In this document: piece after piece, positions 4,749 to 6,446 of the stretch
Position numbering within the stretch: the stretch's first letter is position 1
How the letters are laid out: every line of letters starts with the position of its first letter
Assembly: GCA_004552155.1 (NCBI GenBank)
Contig: SFPF01000064.1
Location: forward strand, 1-6,446
Direction of reading: 5' to 3'
DNA from: Bacteroidales bacterium
Lineage (GTDB): Bacteria; Bacteroidota; Bacteroidia; Bacteroidales; Bacteroidaceae
DNA length: 6,446 nucleotides
Notes under the pieces: generated by a model
Told to the model about the DNA's origin: nothing
Database searches by the model: none
The model's input: only the letters and a program-made list of their open reading frames with translations
Translations under genes and position numbers: made by a program

Positions 4749-6446
4749 ATGAAACGTTTTCTTAAATTATGGCTGTGCCTGGTGTTCGCGGCGGCGATGC
4801 AGGCAACGGCGCAAACGGGCAAGCCCGTGATGCATAGCTACGCCTTCGACGACGGAGGCATTCTCACCGGCATGTCAGACAACGGGCTTTGGGCCGTGGC
4901 TTCCGCCACCAATTCTTCCAACACGCTGATCCTTGAAAACCCGCGTCTCTTGGACGTAGACGGCGGCGGCGAACGGCTGCTTTCCGAGGGATACGAAGAG
5001 GGCGAAAGCCTCAACTGCGGTGCCAACGATGTGACGAACGACGGCAACGTCGTGGTCGGCCGTTTCGGCGGTCTGCCTGCCGTGTGGCGGCGCACTGGTG
5101 AGACCTCGGGCGCATGGACGCAGCTGCCCGTCCCCGACGGGTACGACGGCGGCATGGTGAATGCCGTCACCCCCGACGGCAAGTTCGCCGTGGGCGTGGC
5201 CACCACGAGCACCAACATTCTGCTTGAAAAGGAAGTGATGTGGGATTTGGCTACCAACGCCATACTCCCCACGCCGGGACTGCCCGCCAAGGACGCGGCA
5301 CACCTCGACCAGGGGCAGAGCCGCTTCACGGCTATCTCTGCCGACGGCCGCTACGTGCTGGGCTGCAAGTCGTTCAGCTATCTCCCCACCGATACCGACC
5401 TCGGCGGCTGCTGCTACTACGTGTACGACCGCGAGCAATCTGCCTACAAAATCATCGGCTTCACCGAGGCTGCCACAGGCCGCTGGTCGCCCCACGCCCC
5501 GGGACTTTTCTACCTCTCCATCGTGCGCATGACCAACAACGGCCGCTACGTGAGCGGCGCGGCGCACATCGTGAAAGAACTCGCGGAGAGCGAATACCCC
5601 TCTGAATATGAGGCACCGTTTGTTTATGACGTTGAAAACGATAGTTTCACGCTCTTCGACACCGATGAGGACAACGGCATCGGGGCTTGGTGTGCCACCA
5701 ACTCGGGGCAACTCTTAGGCGCGGCGCCCTTTGCCAACCCTTATCGCGAGTGGACGGTGAAGAAGGGCAACTACTGGGTGAGCTTCCAGCAAATCCTCGC
5801 GCAGAAATATGATTTCGATTTCCTGAAAAATACCACTTACGCCAACACCGGCACGCCCATAGCCCTCTCCGACGACGGCTGCCGCATCTGCGTCTTTGCC
5901 GGCGCAGGCGAATCGTACATCGTGACGCTGCCCGAGAGCATCTCCGCAGCCGCCGAGGGCATCAACCTGCTCCACGCCTGGACTTCCGACCCCGCGGGCG
6001 GCGTGGCCATTGCCAAGTTGCAGAAAATCACCGTCACCTTCGACCGCAACGTCTCCGTGCTCGGCGCGGCCAACGCCGTGGAACTGCGCGACGAGGCGGG
6101 CGCGAAAGTCTACTCTTCTGTTTCGTTTAAGGCCGACAGCCCCTCCAAGACCGTCACGATACAGTTCCGCAAGGGCAATTTCGAGGCAGGCAAGAACTAT
6201 ACGCTCCACATTCCCGCCGGCACGATTTGCATCGACGGCGACGGCGAGCACACTAACGACGACATCGACATTCCCTTCCTCGGCCGCGCCGATGAACCGG
6301 TGCGCCTCACGGCGAGCACGCCGCAGGACGGGGCTTCCGTGCTGCGCATCGACACCGACACCAACCCGCTCATCCTCACCTTCGACACACAAGTGAAAAG
6401 CGCAGAGGGCACGACAGCCAAAGTGTACCGCCAGGGCGAGGCGGAG
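4749..6446 (+). CDS. Secreted beta-propeller-like protein with SbsA/Big_5 Ig-like domains (3' partial)
   Basis: The frame is open from the ATG at 4749 to the window end (566 codons, no stop), so the C-terminus is missing. Residues 1-21 form a Sec signal peptide (MKR, hydrophobic core, cleavage ATA|QTG). Residues 23 to about 400 carry seven spaced variants of an S/T-x-D/N-G-x-x-V-x-G motif: SDNGLWAVA (43), TNDGNVVVG (96), TPDGKFAVG (141), SADGRYVLG (197), TNNGRYVSG (262), TNSGQLLG (317) and SDDGCRICVF (374). Several are followed by a W/Y-containing strand such as VMWDL, YYVYD or FVYDV. The regular 45-65 residue spacing suggests a seven-bladed beta-propeller. Residues about 424-512 (ITVTFDRNV ... 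YTLHIPAGTICI) resemble an SbsA/Big_5 Ig-like domain, and a second begins near 520 (TPQDGASVL). No catalytic motif is seen; function is unknown, with a surface or adhesive role inferred. It has its own promoter and a long structured leader. Confidence 0.88.
   Translation, partial: MKRFLKLWLCLVFAAAMQATAQTGKPVMHSYAFDDGGILTGMSDNGLWAVASATNSSNTLILENPRLLDVDGGGERLLSEGYEEGESLNCGANDVTNDGNVVVGRFGGLPAVWRRTGETSGAWTQLPVPDGYDGGMVNAVTPDGKFAVGVATTSTNILLEKEVMWDLATNAILPTPGLPAKDAAHLDQGQSRFTAISADGRYVLGCKSFSYLPTDTDLGGCCYYVYDREQSAYKIIGFTEAATGRWSPHAPGLFYLSIVRMTNNGRYVSGAAHIVKELAESEYPSEYEAPFVYDVENDSFTLFDTDEDNGIGAWCATNSGQLLGAAPFANPYREWTVKKGNYWVSFQQILAQKYDFDFLKNTTYANTGTPIALSDDGCRICVFAGAGESYIVTLPESISAAAEGINLLHAWTSDPAGGVAIAKLQKITVTFDRNVSVLGAANAVELRDEAGAKVYSSVSFKADSPSKTVTIQFRKGNFEAGKNYTLHIPAGTICIDGDGEHTNDDIDIPFLGRADEPVRLTASTPQDGASVLRIDTDTNPLILTFDTQVKSAEGTTAKVYRQGEAE

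Noticed and set aside
4875..6392. Long - strand open frames opposite the propeller/Ig-like gene (4875-5711 and 5715-6392)
   Set aside because: Both are composition shadows. The + frame from 4749 is open for 566 codons with a signal peptide and repeated motifs.

Overview
The window looks like part of a Bacteroidales chromosome, probably Prevotellaceae-like. The evidence is: Bacteroidetes-type promoter elements (TAnnTTTG) upstream of two genes; AT-rich translation starts without Shine-Dalgarno sequences; Sec signal peptides cleaved just before Gln; and a C-terminal domain resembling a type IX secretion sorting signal. The genus cannot be fixed from the sequence. All recognised genes are on the + strand.

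Layout. Positions 1-72 hold the last 23 codons of a small 2[4Fe-4S] ferredoxin, closed by a strong intrinsic terminator (102-134). The housekeeping gene tsaE (150-563, ATPase of the tRNA t6A pathway) starts only 15 bases after that terminator's T-run. A promoter-bearing gap leads to a large gene (697-4189) for a secreted family GH95 alpha-L-fucosidase. It has two N-terminal lectin-like repeat domains and a T9SS-like C-terminal domain. This gene is broken near its 5' end. The signal peptide and first 67 residues are in one frame and everything after is in another. Comparing the two internal repeat domains suggests that about 44 bases are missing at 893-897. A 13-bp terminator hairpin follows at 4223-4256.

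The 559-base intergenic region 4190-4748 has no convincing gene but is rich in structure: two 11-bp direct repeats 32 bases apart, a good Bacteroidetes promoter (4551-4582), and a 116-bp palindromic element (4593-4708) in the predicted 5' leader of the next gene. That gene (4749 to the window end, incomplete, at least 566 residues) encodes a secreted protein. It has seven spaced D/N-G motifs, suggesting a beta-propeller, followed by SbsA/Big_5-type Ig-like domains.

The fucosidase would release terminal alpha-1,2-linked fucose from host or dietary glycans outside the cytoplasm. The downstream protein is probably a cell-surface or secreted protein of unknown function. No SusC/SusD pair or other polysaccharide-utilisation gene is visible here. 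The fucosidase and the downstream gene appear to be separate transcription units. The most unusual points are the frameshift in an otherwise intact fucosidase and the leader with competing palindrome arms.
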